Below, piece by piece: positions 26,886 through 37,379 of a DNA stretch of 64,000 nucleotides. Position 1 is the stretch's first letter, and each line of letters starts with the position of its first letter. Both the position numbers and the translations under genes were made by a program. The stretch covers positions 162,902 to 226,901 of the forward strand of contig DAIDHW010000002.1 of the NCBI GenBank assembly GCA_027451865.1, written 5' to 3'. The notes under the pieces were generated by a model that saw nothing but the letters and a program-made list of their open reading frames with translations, did no database searches and was not told where the DNA came from. The stretch comes from Leptolyngbyaceae cyanobacterium clean351 (lineage in GTDB: Bacteria > Cyanobacteriota > Cyanobacteriia > DAIDHW01).

Positions 26886-27623
26886 GTGCAGCTATTCGTT
26901 TACTACACTCCCGAATCTATTCCCCCTGATACCCTGCCTGATTGTGCGGTGGCCATCGACGTACTGCGGGCTACCACTACTATGGCTACAGCCCTAGCGG
27001 CCGGGGCAGAAGCCGTCCAAGTGTTTAGTGACCTTGACCGCCTTTGGCAAGTAAGTGAAGCCTGGCCAGCCGAGCGGCGGCTGCGGGCCGGGGAGCGTGG
27101 GGGTAGCCAAGTGCCAGGATGGGAATTAGGGAACTCTCCTCTGGCCTGCACTCCCGAGACCATGGCTGGCCGACGCCTATTTATCAGCACCACCAATGGT
27201 ACTCGTTGCCTGGAGCAGGTCCAGGCAGCCAACATAGTTTTGGCAGGGTCCTTGATCAATCGTCAGTCCGTAGTTGAGCAACTCTTGGTATATCAGTCTG
27301 CTACCGTATGGCTGGTGTGTTCGGGCTGGGAAGGGGCCTTTTCCCTTGAAGATACTACCTGTGCCGGGGCGATCCTCCAGGGGGTAGTAGAAGCCTTAGG
27401 CCAGCCCGAGGATAGTTTGATGGGTAATGATGAGGCGGTAGCTGCCGGGGTTTTGTACAGCCACTGGCGTCACGATCTGTTGGGGATGCTTCACCACGCC
27501 AGCCACGGTCAGCGGTTGCTGCGTCTGGGCTGTGCCGCTGACCTGGAGTACTGTGCCGGTATTGATACAGTGGCCGCGGTGCCTCAGCAGCAGGCTCCAG
27601 GGGTGCTAGTCCTAGAGGGGTAG
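26886..27623 (+). CDS. comB: 2-phosphosulfolactate phosphatase family protein
   Basis: 245 residues from GTG 26886. The ComB signature is present: [19 protein letters not shown] near the N-terminus, LGNSPLAC, and [13 protein letters not shown], followed by [19 protein letters not shown]. ComB removes phosphate from 2-phosphosulfolactate in coenzyme M synthesis in archaea. Cyanobacteria do not make coenzyme M, and the bacterial proteins are usually considered to act in sulfolactate metabolism or on an unknown phosphate ester. It lies 38 bases after proC. It ends three bases from the convergent glycosyltransferase stop. Confidence 0.85.
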   Translation: MQLFVYYTPESIPPDTLPDCAVAIDVLRATTTMATALAAGAEAVQVFSDLDRLWQVSEAWPAERRLRAGERGGSQVPGWELGNSPLACTPETMAGRRLFISTTNGTRCLEQVQAANIVLAGSLINRQSVVEQLLVYQSATVWLVCSGWEGAFSLEDTTCAGAILQGVVEALGQPEDSLMGNDEAVAAGVLYSHWRHDLLGMLHHASHGQRLLRLGCAADLEYCAGIDTVAAVPQQQAPGVLVLEG

Positions 27624-27626
27624 ACT

Positions 27627-29480
27627 CTACAGGCGCAGGCTATAGTCTTCCCTCTGTAGGGTTAGATGGGGACTGTAGCAGGGGTCATGGGCAATTAGAG
27701 AGGCCCACTTGGCTTCCATATAGGCAATCTCCTGGCTGAAGCGTGCCTGCTTCTCAGGGGTGTCCTCGTAGCCCCGGCTTTTTGACTCGTGGTGGTAGAG
27801 CTTTACGTGGGGTAGGTAGACGTTGCGGTAGCCCTGCTGAAACAGCTTTAAACACAGGTCGATGTCATTGAAGGCTACGGTTAGAGTCTCCTCAAATCCG
27901 CCTACCTGGGCAAACACACTCCGCCGACACATCAGGCAGGCAGCAGTGACCGCCAGGTAGTTATTGATAGTCTGGATCTGGTTGAAGTAGCCATTGGCCC
28001 GGGCCGGGTAGTGCTTATGACTGTGGCCTGCCACCCCGCCGATACCCACTACTACCCCTGCATGCTGAATGGTGTTATCGGGATAGAGGAGCATAGCCCC
28101 TACGGCTCCGATGGCCGGTCGCTGGGCCTGCTCCACTAGGGCAGTCATCCAGTCTGGGGTGATCACCTCCGTATCATTATTGAGAAACAGTAAATAATTG
28201 CCCCGGGTTTGGGCAACACCATAGTTATTCAGAAGAGCAAAATTAAAGGGGACATTCAGGGGATAACAACGGCAACGGTCTGGCTCTTGGGTTTGCCACT
28301 TATCCATAACCGCTAGCGCCTCCGCCTCCCGAGTACCGTTGTCCACTAACACCACCTCGTAGTTTGGGTAAGTCGTCTGGGTAAATATGGACTTAAGACA
28401 GCGATGGAGGACCTTACCCAGGTCTCGGGTGGGAATTACTACTGACACTAGCTGGTACTCCCGGATGTGATAGCGCACTAGCACATGTCCCCCCGGGGCT
28501 GCCTCAACCCGGCCCGGCTCCCCCCGCTCCCCCAAGGCCGATGCCACTGCTCGCATGCCTGCATCCCAGGCATACTGCTTAGTCTGCAGACTGCGGGAGG
28601 TAGACTGGGGATGCAGACGCCAGTGGTAAAGCACCTGGGGTATGTGCACTATTTGCCTGGCTCTAGGGCTCAGACGCAGGGCTAAGTCCCAATCTTGGGC
28701 ACCCTCAAATCCTGGCCGGAACCCCCCCAAATCCTGCACCATGGTCCGGCGGTAGACCACCAGATGGCCAAGATACATGCGTGAGAGTAGAGTATCTGGA
28801 CACCAGTCAGGCTTAAAGTAAACCTGGGAATGGCGCCCCTGGTCGTCAATCTTGTCCTCATCACTGTAGATGATATCGGCCTGGGGACTTTGATTGAGGG
28901 CCAGGGCCACTTCGTAGAGGGCGTCTGAACGCAGGCAGTCGTCGTGGTCTAGTAGGGCGATAAATTCTCCGGTAGCTAGGGTCAGAGCCGAGTTAGAGCA
29001 GTGACAAATATGGCCGTTTTCCGAGCGCCAAATCACCTTAATCCGGGGGTCTTGGTACTGGGTGAGCACCTGGCGTACCTGGGGCTGGCTGGAGGCATCA
29101 TCCGCAAGGCACAATTCCCAGTGGGGATAGATCTGGCCTAGCACCGAGTCAAGGGCAGCGCGCAGGTACTCCGCCGGCGGGTTGTAGACCGGCATGATAA
29201 TGCTGATGGTGGGCTGGTAGGAAAACAGGGCCTGGACTTGACGCTTATGATTCAGGTCAGCCGGGCGGGGGTAATTACGCTTCAACCAAAGGTCGTAGTC
29301 CTGGTCCGTGCTTGAGGGTATACCCAAATCCGGGCCGGGGGGGGGAGAGGAGGGGGAACCCCATAGCAGACGCCATATCTTGCCTAGGGCTCTTTTCGCT
29401 ACATGAACAGGCCCACGCTGGCGTAGGGTAGTGATGACCAGGTTGATCCGTGCTCTGCGGCCCCCTATATCAGTACTCAT
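27627..29480 (-). CDS. Tandem-domain family 2 glycosyltransferase
   Basis: 617 residues with two GT-A modules. The first (about 90-320) has ISIIMPVYNPP, LADDASSQPQ and the metal-binding IALLDHDDCL. The second (about 345-560) has VSVVIPTRDLG, VLVDNGT and LFLNNDTEVI, followed by a typical acceptor-side GFEETLTVAFNDIDLCLKL. Such proteins assemble surface polysaccharides such as O-antigen or rhamnan chains, each domain possibly adding a different sugar. The start ATG overlaps the stop of the upstream EamA transporter by four bases, so the two are co-translated. Substrate sugars are unknown. Confidence 0.9.
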   Translation of the reverse strand: MSTDIGGRRARINLVITTLRQRGPVHVAKRALGKIWRLLWGSPSSPPPGPDLGIPSSTDQDYDLWLKRNYPRPADLNHKRQVQALFSYQPTISIIMPVYNPPAEYLRAALDSVLGQIYPHWELCLADDASSQPQVRQVLTQYQDPRIKVIWRSENGHICHCSNSALTLATGEFIALLDHDDCLRSDALYEVALALNQSPQADIIYSDEDKIDDQGRHSQVYFKPDWCPDTLLSRMYLGHLVVYRRTMVQDLGGFRPGFEGAQDWDLALRLSPRARQIVHIPQVLYHWRLHPQSTSRSLQTKQYAWDAGMRAVASALGERGEPGRVEAAPGGHVLVRYHIREYQLVSVVIPTRDLGKVLHRCLKSIFTQTTYPNYEVVLVDNGTREAEALAVMDKWQTQEPDRCRCYPLNVPFNFALLNNYGVAQTRGNYLLFLNNDTEVITPDWMTALVEQAQRPAIGAVGAMLLYPDNTIQHAGVVVGIGGVAGHSHKHYPARANGYFNQIQTINNYLAVTAACLMCRRSVFAQVGGFEETLTVAFNDIDLCLKLFQQGYRNVYLPHVKLYHHESKSRGYEDTPEKQARFSQEIAYMEAKWASLIAHDPCYSPHLTLQREDYSLRL

Positions 29481-30454
29481 GGACTATAGGAGGATTGATC
29501 ATGGCTATATTTTGACACAGGTACTGATACAGTGGCCAGGGCGGATCCGGGGTTAATCAGAGGTGCCAGGTGATGACGTTGATTAATTAAATAAACACTC
29601 CCGAGGGTCAGAATTACTCCCAACCATTGACGCCCGCTCAACTGCTCTTCTAGGGCTAAGCTGCCCCCGGTGAGGGCAAAAATCGGGGTAAGAAAGGTAA
29701 GGGAACTGAAACTGGTGAGATTTTCTTGGCTCGCAAAGTGGAAAAACAAGCCGTAGGCCACAGCACTGCCGAGGATAGCTGCATAGCCAAGACAGGACCA
29801 ATCAGTACCGGTCAAATTCTCCCACTGTTGGGTTTCTTGGCCAGCCGAGAGGACAAAGAGGGGAATACCTCCTAACACCATGTGCCAGCCGGTAGCCACC
29901 ACCGGGTCCACATGCCGGCTCACCAGGCGTACCATCACCGTCCCCAGGGCCATGCAAAGAGCCGCCAGGAGCATCAGCGCCTCCCCCGTAGGCGCCAAAT
30001 GCCCGCTTATTTCCAACCACCCGTGGTCCGGCCACCCAATCAGGCTAATTCCCAGTCCCCCTAGTCCCAAGCCTAACCACCCCCAGGCCCCAATGTGTTC
30101 ACCAAATATCCACAGGGCCAACAAGGCCACCCCTAAGGGTTGGGAGTCGATCAACACTGACCCGAGTCCAGCCCCGGTATAGCGCAGCCCCTCCGTCAGG
30201 CAACCCTGAAACAATGTCCCATCCACTAGGGAAAAAAGCCCAATCCACCCCCACGCCCGCCAGCTGCGAGGTTGGGAGCGACCCATGATCCAGGTGGCAA
30301 GGAGGATGATTGCCCCCGCCGGGACCAGGCGCAGTCCTGCCAAAAATAGGGGCGTGGTGTGGGCGAGGGTGCCCTTCATCAGTACCATGGAGGTGCCCCA
30401 AAGAAAAAAGGGCGTAATTAGGAGGATCGGGGTGAGGGGGGGACGGCGGTTCAT
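29477..30454 (-). CDS. EamA/DMT-superfamily transporter
   Basis: 325 residues with ten predicted helices in two EamA repeats. Recognisable pieces are FFLWGTSMVLMKG in helix one, LAGLRLVPAG in helix two, and the second-repeat ALCMALGTVMVRLVSRHVDP followed by the closing LEEQLSGRQWLGVILTLGSVYLI. The family exports small metabolites such as amino acids or nucleotide sugars. The four-base overlap with the glycosyltransferase gene suggests a shared pathway, for example supply of a glycan precursor, but this is inference. The tail after the last helix (about 25 residues) is soluble. Confidence 0.88.
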   Translation of the reverse strand: MNRRPPLTPILLITPFFLWGTSMVLMKGTLAHTTPLFLAGLRLVPAGAIILLATWIMGRSQPRSWRAWGWIGLFSLVDGTLFQGCLTEGLRYTGAGLGSVLIDSQPLGVALLALWIFGEHIGAWGWLGLGLGGLGISLIGWPDHGWLEISGHLAPTGEALMLLAALCMALGTVMVRLVSRHVDPVVATGWHMVLGGIPLFVLSAGQETQQWENLTGTDWSCLGYAAILGSAVAYGLFFHFASQENLTSFSSLTFLTPIFALTGGSLALEEQLSGRQWLGVILTLGSVYLINQRHHLAPLINPGSALATVSVPVSKYSHDQSSYSP

Positions 30455-30583
30455 GGGGCTAGGGGAGCCAGTTAACTAAACTTAAACAATTGCAATCATT
30501 TTACGAGACTTGTCATGGAGGTGCAAGGTTAGCGCGGGAGTGGGTGACTAGATATGCCTTAGGCACTGAGGAGAAGGAGTGGT

Positions 30584-30589
30584 TATAAT
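30584..30589 (+). promoter_or_regulatory. Putative -10 box for nblR
   Basis: A perfect TATAAT precedes the response-regulator gene. Transcription would start near 30596. This leaves the GTG at 30579 outside the message and supports the later GTG at 30630 as the true start. Confidence 0.5.
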
Positions 30590-30629
30590 CTCGGCAAGGG
30601 TTACCGAAAATTTTTTTGAGGAGATTCCC

Positions 30630-31310
30630 GTGCCCAACAGCTCAACTGTTCTATTGGTCGAAGCTGATCCGGCGGTGGGGCCCCCGATGCGCTCAGACTT
30701 AGAAGAGGCCGGCTACTCGATCGTGGTAGCTAACCAAGCAGCAGCAGGGCTACATCAGGCCCTGGAATTACAACCAGCTTTGGTTGTGGTCGACCGCACT
30801 CTGGCAGGGGAGTCGGGGTTAGGGTTTTGCCGGGCTTTGCGTGCTCGTGGGTTGCAATTGCCTGTGGTACTGCTGATGGTCAGGGACCTCCTAGAGGACC
30901 GGATTGCCTGCCTAGAGGCTGGAGCCGACGACTACTTTCTTAAACCCTATCGTCCAGACCGGTTCCTGCGCTTGGTGGGGGTTTATCTGCAGCCCCCGAG
31001 TGGAGTGACTGAGCAATTGCGGTTTGCAGACCTAGTGTTAGACCTGACTACGCGCCGAGCCCTGCGGCAAGGCCGGGCCATCGACTTGACTATGAAAGAA
31101 TTTGAGCTCCTTAAGTACCTGATGGAGCACCCCCGGGAGGTGGTGACCCGGGAGCAAATCCTCGAGAACGTTTGGGGATACAACTTTATGGGGGAATCTA
31201 ACGTCATCGAAGTGTATATTCGCTATCTCCGGCTCAAGATTGAGGATGAAGGGGGCAAACGGCTGATTCAGACCGTGCGCAGTGTTGGTTACGTACTCCG
31301 GGAGACTTAG
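30630..31310 (+). CDS. nblR: OmpR-family response regulator, NblR-like
   Basis: 226 residues from GTG 30630, chosen because GAGGAG at 30618-30623 is well placed and a -10 box lies just upstream. The receiver domain has VLLVEADP, phosphoacceptor Asp 55 in VVVDR, and Lys 105 in YFLKPYRPD. The winged-helix output domain (about 130-225) has LTMKEFELLKYLMEHPREVVTREQIL (split) and RSVGYVLR. The EADP and VVVDR-x-LAGESG patterns, as I recall NblR of Synechococcus elongatus, make it the likely regulator of phycobilisome degradation under nutrient stress. A different NarL/OmpR paralogue is possible. No sensor kinase is adjacent. Confidence 0.78.
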   Translation: MPNSSTVLLVEADPAVGPPMRSDLEEAGYSIVVANQAAAGLHQALELQPALVVVDRTLAGESGLGFCRALRARGLQLPVVLLMVRDLLEDRIACLEAGADDYFLKPYRPDRFLRLVGVYLQPPSGVTEQLRFADLVLDLTTRRALRQGRAIDLTMKEFELLKYLMEHPREVVTREQILENVWGYNFMGESNVIEVYIRYLRLKIEDEGGKRLIQTVRSVGYVLRET

Positions 31311-31313
31311 ACC

Positions 31314-31796
31314 ATGACCTTCAGCCGCCTTACCCTAGGTTTGTTGGTGGGGATATGGGCTACCTTCGGGGGAGCTGCCTGGGGTCAGGGTGCGCCTCAG
31401 CGACTGCCCCTGGGGGCTGAAGTGACCCTAGGGAACCGGGTAGTTCAGCTGGAGGTAGCCAGGACTGCTGCTCAGCAGGAGACTGGTCTGATGTTTCGCA
31501 CCCGTCTGCCGGCAGACCGGGGCATGTTATTTGTGTTCTCCCCAGCCCAACCAGTCTTTTTTTGGATGAAAAACACCCTCATTCCCTTGGACATTTTGTT
31601 TCTTGACCGGGGAGTAATTGAAGGCATGGCGGTTGATGTGCCCCCCTGTCGGACTGATCGCTGCCCTACCTACGGCCTGCAGACTCCTATTGACCAGGCT
31701 CTGGAGTTACCGGCGGGGACAGCAGCCAAAGCTGGTCTTAGGGTCGGGCAGCCTCTCCTAGTCAACTTTTTGCCCATTCCCACGGGTAGTCCCTAG
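31314..31796 (+). CDS. Exported DUF192 protein
   Basis: 160 residues. A signal peptide occupies residues 1-25 (cleavage near GAAWGQG). The DUF192 domain follows with the signature LEVARTAAQQETGLMFR, RGMLFVFSPAQPVFFWMKNTLIPLDILFLD (split) and the final LELPAGTAAKAGLRVGQ. The family is small, periplasmic or secreted, and of unknown function. It begins three bases after the nblR stop, so it is almost certainly co-transcribed with it. Two extra Cys residues (PPCRTDRCP) sit in a loop and could form a disulfide. Confidence 0.88.
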   Translation: MTFSRLTLGLLVGIWATFGGAAWGQGAPQRLPLGAEVTLGNRVVQLEVARTAAQQETGLMFRTRLPADRGMLFVFSPAQPVFFWMKNTLIPLDILFLDRGVIEGMAVDVPPCRTDRCPTYGLQTPIDQALELPAGTAAKAGLRVGQPLLVNFLPIPTGSP

Positions 31797-31846
31797 GGGA
31801 GCAGGGTTGGAGGGGTAGAATTATAGTCTGGGCCTGCCTAGAAACC

Positions 31847-32506
31847 ATGCTGATTCCGTTGACCCGTGAAAAAATGGAGGAACTCCTGCCCCTAGTGGCA
31901 ACCGGTGCTCAGTACAAGTACTGCTGGGGCAAACTGGCGGACCTGTTACGCCGAGTCTCCTTCTCCTTTGCCGGGGGCTTTGTGGTTCTGTTTCTCAATG
32001 TCATCCTGGGTCGGGAGTGGAAGTTTCTGAATATCATTTTGGGGATTATAGTGGCCTCCTATTGGTTATGGGGGCCTGTATTTTTGGCCAGTCGCCGCAA
32101 CCGCCTTTATCGTCGCTACGCCTACTGCGGCTTCTGGCGGGGGGAAGTCCTCGACACCTACTACAGTGATGTGGTCGTGAACACCCGAGAAACCGTAGAC
32201 CGTCGGGGACGCCTATTAATCAAGGAAAACCTGCAGCGCTTTCTCAACCTAGAGGTAGGGGATGATACTGGCTTTGTCAGCTCCCTCAAGGTGCCCCGCA
32301 AACCCCTGTACAAGGTGGTCAAGCCGGGCCTAGTGGCGGAGATGCTCGTTCTTTCTAATACTCCTGATTTGAGTCGTATTGCCCAGGTGAGTGACATCTA
32401 TCTGCCAGACCGAGACCTGTGGATTAGCGATTACCCGGTGGTACGCCGAGATCTTTTTGTCAGTCTCAGCCGTTCTCTGGGCAGTTCCTCCCCCTGGAGG
32501 ACCTAA
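31847..32506 (+). CDS. Conserved-type membrane protein of unknown function
   Basis: 219 residues. A soluble N-terminus of about 30 residues precedes two hydrophobic segments (about 38-58 and 60-80), and then a soluble C-terminal region of about 130 residues rich in beta-type alternation and Arg. The basic RRNRLYRRYAYCGFW segment directly after the second helix marks the cytoplasmic side. Similar cyanobacterial proteins are often labelled as phosphate transport permeases, but no transporter motif is visible here and I do not support that label. It lies on the same strand as nblR and the PP2C gene. Confidence 0.6.
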   Translation: MLIPLTREKMEELLPLVATGAQYKYCWGKLADLLRRVSFSFAGGFVVLFLNVILGREWKFLNIILGIIVASYWLWGPVFLASRRNRLYRRYAYCGFWRGEVLDTYYSDVVVNTRETVDRRGRLLIKENLQRFLNLEVGDDTGFVSSLKVPRKPLYKVVKPGLVAEMLVLSNTPDLSRIAQVSDIYLPDRDLWISDYPVVRRDLFVSLSRSLGSSSPWRT

Positions 32507-32568
32507 AATGGGATTTTGACCGGCGGACATTTTTGCCTAGGCTCAAGGATGACCCGCCAGGAACTGCT

Positions 32569-34260
32569 ATGAAGAACAGTGCCTACACTCTTTACTGTGC
32601 TGGTCTTAGTTGTCAATCTCCCAACCCGGCGGAGGCCCACGAGTGTCGGCGGTGTGGCTTACCCTTAGTCAGACGACCCCTCTGGGCTGTTGGCCTGAAT
32701 CGGCCCCCAAGTACCCCCCTGCTGGGAGAGCGCTACTTTCACCTTAAGGGACGGCTATTCCTCGACACCACCCCCGCCCTACCGGTAGAAACCCCTCCCC
32801 AGATTCCCCCCCCGATTGAGGCCTATCTGCGCCTACTGCCCCTGCGCCTGCACTTGTCTCAAGTCCACAGTTGCTTGACCTTACCCGGCCGGCAGACGGT
32901 GTGGTTTCTGGAGCAAGGGCCCTTCACTATCCAGGGACTGCGGCCCTGCCTGGTTAGCAAGTGGTCCGCCACGGCCCCCCGCCGCCAACTTTCTTGGTTG
33001 CGGCAAATTGCCTCCCTTTGGGAGCCTTTTGCTAGGGAAGGAGTAGTAAATAGTCTTCTGGAGCCAGAACTGCTGCGGGTTGAGGGCCCCCTAGTCAGAC
33101 TCCTAGAGCTGCGCCTAGATGAGCAGTCCCCCTCCCTCGAGCGCCTTGGTGTCTGGTGGTCTTCCTGGGTCGAGGGGGCCGACCCGGAGGTGAAAACCTG
33201 CTTGAGTTCCCTGGCTGAGCAGGTACGGGCTGGCTGCCCAGTGTCAGACTTATTAGGGGCTCTCGATGAACAGCTCGCTGTTGGGACTGAGGACCTCCAT
33301 GTGGAACTTTTCAACCGCACTGACCCGGGTCCTAGTCGGGCGGAAAATGAGGATGCTTGCTACCCGGCTCCCGGGGAGCACCTCAGGGGCTCGCCGCCCT
33401 TCCAAGCCATCGTCTGCGACGGGGTTGGGGGGCATGCGGGGGGAGAGGTAGCTTCTGGACTGGCAATCACCTCCCTGCGGGAAACCCTTAACTGTGGGGA
33501 TGTGATTTCCCTCGACTCCTCTGCTCTAGTAGACCGGCTACAGCAGGCAGTGACGATCGCCAATAATCTCATCTGCGAGCAGAACGACCGTGAACAACGC
33601 CAAGAGCGCCAACGCATGGGCACCACCTTGGTGATGGCTACGGTCCGAGACCGAGAGGTGTATCTGACCCACGTAGGAGATAGCCGAGCTTACTTGATTC
33701 TCCCCCAGGGCTGCTATCCGTTGACTGTTGATGATGACATTGCCAGCCGTGAAGTCCGCCTAGGTTACACTCTGTACCGGGATGTGAGCCAATTTCCCGC
33801 TAGTGGAGCCCTGACCCAGGCCCTAGGTACTGGCCCAGGAGATTTACTAGTCCCTAGCGTGGAGCGGCTGGCCTTGGATGATGAGGACTATTTACTACTG
33901 CTGTGTTCTGACGGTCTCAGCGACAACGATTTAGTGGAGATCTACTGGTCTCAGGTGTTACTACCAGTCCTAGAGGGAACGATAACCCTGGCGGAGGCAG
34001 CTGACCAATTAGTATATCTGGCAAACACCCGCAACGGCCATGACAACACTACTGTGAGCCTCATCTACTGTCAGAGGGGCGGCGTCAGGCCCATTAGCCC
34101 CCACTTGGTCGAGACTAGTTTAGACCTAGTGAGCACCCGGCAGCCCTGGCTGTGGGGAATAGTCAGCTTGACCGTCTTGGCGGGGCTGGGGCTGCTAGGG
34201 TGGGGGATGTATACCTGGCGGCAACCTAGCCCACCGCCCCCCACGCGGCCCCCGAGCTAA
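32569..34260 (+). CDS. Membrane-anchored PP2C-type Ser/Thr protein phosphatase with N-terminal zinc ribbon
   Basis: 563 residues from the ATG at 32569 (an upstream TTG at 32533 is less likely). The N-terminus has a four-Cys ribbon (YCAGLSC ... CRRCGLPL). A divergent region of about 220 residues follows; it may be a degenerate kinase-like or regulatory domain. The PP2C domain (about 250-505) has the metal motifs RAENEDACYP, CDGVGGHAGGEVAS, THVGDSRAYL, LCSDGLSDND and GHDNTTVSL. A C-terminal membrane helix (about 528-550) anchors it. It dephosphorylates Ser/Thr residues and could oppose Hanks-type kinases. The stop is separated by one base from the convergent POR stop. Confidence 0.88.
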   Translation: MKNSAYTLYCAGLSCQSPNPAEAHECRRCGLPLVRRPLWAVGLNRPPSTPLLGERYFHLKGRLFLDTTPALPVETPPQIPPPIEAYLRLLPLRLHLSQVHSCLTLPGRQTVWFLEQGPFTIQGLRPCLVSKWSATAPRRQLSWLRQIASLWEPFAREGVVNSLLEPELLRVEGPLVRLLELRLDEQSPSLERLGVWWSSWVEGADPEVKTCLSSLAEQVRAGCPVSDLLGALDEQLAVGTEDLHVELFNRTDPGPSRAENEDACYPAPGEHLRGSPPFQAIVCDGVGGHAGGEVASGLAITSLRETLNCGDVISLDSSALVDRLQQAVTIANNLICEQNDREQRQERQRMGTTLVMATVRDREVYLTHVGDSRAYLILPQGCYPLTVDDDIASREVRLGYTLYRDVSQFPASGALTQALGTGPGDLLVPSVERLALDDEDYLLLLCSDGLSDNDLVEIYWSQVLLPVLEGTITLAEAADQLVYLANTRNGHDNTTVSLIYCQRGGVRPISPHLVETSLDLVSTRQPWLWGIVSLTVLAGLGLLGWGMYTWRQPSPPPPTRPPS

Positions 34261-34261
34261 C

Positions 34262-35248
<987 letters not shown>

Positions 35249-35255
35249 TTAGCTC

Positions 35256-36839
35256 CTAATTGGGTCCCTGGTCCAGGTGTTTAGGCGGCGGGTAGTTACC
35301 TAACCAGGGTTGGATCTGGGTACCCGGGTAATAAAAACTTAAGATCCGCGAGTAGGACCAGCCTAAGTGTCCCAGGTGATAGGAGCCGATTTGACTGAGG
35401 CCGACCCCGTGACCTAGCCCCCCGCCGATGAAGGCGTAACCCTTCAGGACTTGGTGGTCTAATAGGGGCTCAAGATAGAATAGGGTGCTATAGGGGGTGG
35501 CCAGGGCACTAAGCATCCCATCCTTATCCAGATCGATTGGCCCTTGGTCCGTAAACACCCTCAGGGTTTGCACCCGTCCGGAGGCGAACCGATTCATCAC
35601 CTGCAGACCAGTGATGGTGGTGAAGTTTTGGCGGGGACTGTGGCGCTCCTGGAGGTACTTGTGCAGCTGGGTAGCGAGGGCAGGTAAGGTAGCACTCAAA
35701 CGCCAACGAAAAAATTGGGAGCCAGACTCATTAAAGCCCTGGGTCCGCCCCAGAAACCCCTGCAGGTTGGCCTCCTGGTCTAGGGGATAGCGCTGCCGGT
35801 CCCACACGGGTCCTAGGGCGTCTAGGACTGACTTGAGGTAGGGGGGATTAGGACCATCCCACAGGTCGTCAAAGGCAGCGGTGACCCCACCAGTAGTAGA
35901 GGAGTAAACTGTATCGGCTAACTGGCCACCGGCCGTAACCACTAGGCCACGAGTAGATTCAATTCCCTGATCGGCGGGAATGTAGGTCTGGGTCAGCCCC
36001 TCGTACACTTGACACTGGGTATCAGCACACAGCTGATAGTGGTCAATGGCAAACCGGTCCAGATTCCCTAGGGCGTAGGTGCGGGCAATCACCGCCTGGG
36101 CCTGGATTGCGCTCCAGGGCGCTCCGGGACCTAATTCGCGGGGTACTACCCCCCGCAAGTAGGTCTCGAGGGGGACTTGATTAACTAGGGTGTAGGTGCC
36201 GTAGGCATTGGGCTGTAGCTGGAGGGTCCCGGGGTATAGGCGCGGGGCATGCCCAGGGCGAGTAAGGCGAATTAGGCCCCGGGAGGCTCTCACCCGCAAC
36301 TGGTGGTCGCTATAGAAGTGCCCCCCCACCTGCCAACCCACCGCCGGGACGGTGGTGAGCACCTGGGTGTCCAGGTAGGATTCTGGGAACTGGCCTGGGG
36401 GCAAACTGGCCAGGAGTAGACGCCGCAACAGGGGGGTGTTGTACGCATCCCGTTTAGCCCATACTTGCCAGGGGCCCGGCTGGGCAATTTCTACCGGGAT
36501 TCCTCGCTGGCGCCATTGGACAGCGTCTTGGCTTGCAGTCTCATAGGTGGCATGGGTGCTCAGGACCAGATGCTCTTGGGTCGTAGGGTGAGCTAAGGCC
36601 TGGGAGAATTCCTGGAGCTTCACTTCAGGGGTGGTGAGCACCTGGTGGGCAAATTCTAGGACTAGATGTTCGTGAGGGGCAGCAGCTAACACCATAACCT
36701 CGCCAGGGACTGACCCGAAGCGCTGCACCACGCCAATTTGCAAAGGAGGATCAGTGATGGCATAGCTGGGGCCCACCAGCCAGACTAGGAGGAGGGCAGC
36801 CAAGGACAGGGGCCAATAAAGCCGGAAAGACGTACTCAT
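35256..36839 (-). CDS. SpoIID/LytB-domain protein, exported
   Basis: 527 residues. The N-terminus (about 8-27) is a signal peptide ending near GPSYA. A long region of about 170 residues of unknown fold precedes the SpoIID/LytB domain (about 215-330), which contains LETYLRGVVPRELGPGAPWSAIQAQAVIARTYAL (split), the CADTQCQVYEG element, and VYSSTTGGVTAAFDDLW. Sporulation SpoIID is a lytic transglycosylase cutting peptidoglycan; cyanobacteria do not make endospores, so a role in wall remodelling is likely. The C-terminal segment has GGGLGHGVGLSQIGSYHLG, which is typical of the family. It is divergently oriented from dps. Confidence 0.88.
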   Translation of the reverse strand: MSTSFRLYWPLSLAALLLVWLVGPSYAITDPPLQIGVVQRFGSVPGEVMVLAAAPHEHLVLEFAHQVLTTPEVKLQEFSQALAHPTTQEHLVLSTHATYETASQDAVQWRQRGIPVEIAQPGPWQVWAKRDAYNTPLLRRLLLASLPPGQFPESYLDTQVLTTVPAVGWQVGGHFYSDHQLRVRASRGLIRLTRPGHAPRLYPGTLQLQPNAYGTYTLVNQVPLETYLRGVVPRELGPGAPWSAIQAQAVIARTYALGNLDRFAIDHYQLCADTQCQVYEGLTQTYIPADQGIESTRGLVVTAGGQLADTVYSSTTGGVTAAFDDLWDGPNPPYLKSVLDALGPVWDRQRYPLDQEANLQGFLGRTQGFNESGSQFFRWRLSATLPALATQLHKYLQERHSPRQNFTTITGLQVMNRFASGRVQTLRVFTDQGPIDLDKDGMLSALATPYSTLFYLEPLLDHQVLKGYAFIGGGLGHGVGLSQIGSYHLGHLGWSYSRILSFYYPGTQIQPWLGNYPPPKHLDQGPN

Positions 36840-36856
36840 TATGATTACACTCTAGC

Positions 36857-36862
36857 TATAAT
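36857..36862 (+). promoter_or_regulatory. Putative -10 box for dps
   Basis: A perfect TATAAT is placed 35 bases before the dps ATG, followed by AAGGAG at 36881-36886 as ribosome-binding site. No -35 consensus is visible; that region overlaps the first codons of the divergent SpoIID gene. Confidence 0.5.
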
Positions 36863-36897
36863 TAGTTCTAACCTGCTCCTAAGGAGTCGCCTTCTCC

Positions 36898-37377
36898 ATG
36901 GCTACTGCACCTCTGATCAACATCGGTATCCCGGAGGAAACCCGTAATCAGATCGCTACTGACCTGAGTCGGCTGTTAGCTGACACCTACTCCCTCTACC
37001 TCCAAACCCACAACTTTCACTGGAATGTCACCGGTCCGATGTTCCAGACCCTCCATCTATTGTTTGAGACTCAGTACCTAGAACTGGCGCTAGCGGTGGA
37101 CCTAATTGCCGAACGGATTCGGGCCCTGGGGTTTCCCGCCCCCGGAACCTACAGTGAGTATAGCCGCCTGAGTTCGATCCCGGAGGTTAGTGGCGTCCCC
37201 CAAGCCGTGGACATGATCAAAATCCTCATCGAAGGCCAAGAGACTTTAGTGCGTACCGCCCGTTCAATCTTCCCGGTGGTGGATGAGGCCCACGACGAGC
37301 CCACCGCCGACCTGCTTACCCAACGGATGCAGGTCCACGAGAAGAACGCCTGGATGCTCCGCAGTCTCCTCGACTAG
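36898..37377 (+). CDS. dps: Dps-family ferritin-like protein
   Basis: 159 residues. Dps assembles into a 12-subunit shell that stores iron and consumes peroxide. The ferroxidase site residues lie in [13 protein letters not shown] (His), and in the helix following with [24 protein letters not shown] (Asp/Glu). The [14 protein letters not shown] segment is a typical loop. The N- and C-termini are short, without a Lys-rich DNA-binding tail, so strong DNA binding is not expected. It has a good Shine-Dalgarno (AAGGAG). It is followed after two bases by an HTH protein gene on the same strand. Confidence 0.93.
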   Translation: MATAPLINIGIPEETRNQIATDLSRLLADTYSLYLQTHNFHWNVTGPMFQTLHLLFETQYLELALAVDLIAERIRALGFPAPGTYSEYSRLSSIPEVSGVPQAVDMIKILIEGQETLVRTARSIFPVVDEAHDEPTADLLTQRMQVHEKNAWMLRSLLD

Positions 37378-37379
37378 GG

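Noticed and set aside
26886..27623. Coenzyme M biosynthesis role for the ComB-like gene
   Set aside because: Cyanobacteria are not known to make coenzyme M and no other pathway gene is present; only the family name is supported.
31847..32506. Phosphate ABC transporter permease
   Set aside because: Only two membrane helices and no permease EAA-type motif; the label is commonly attached to this kind of protein without evidence.
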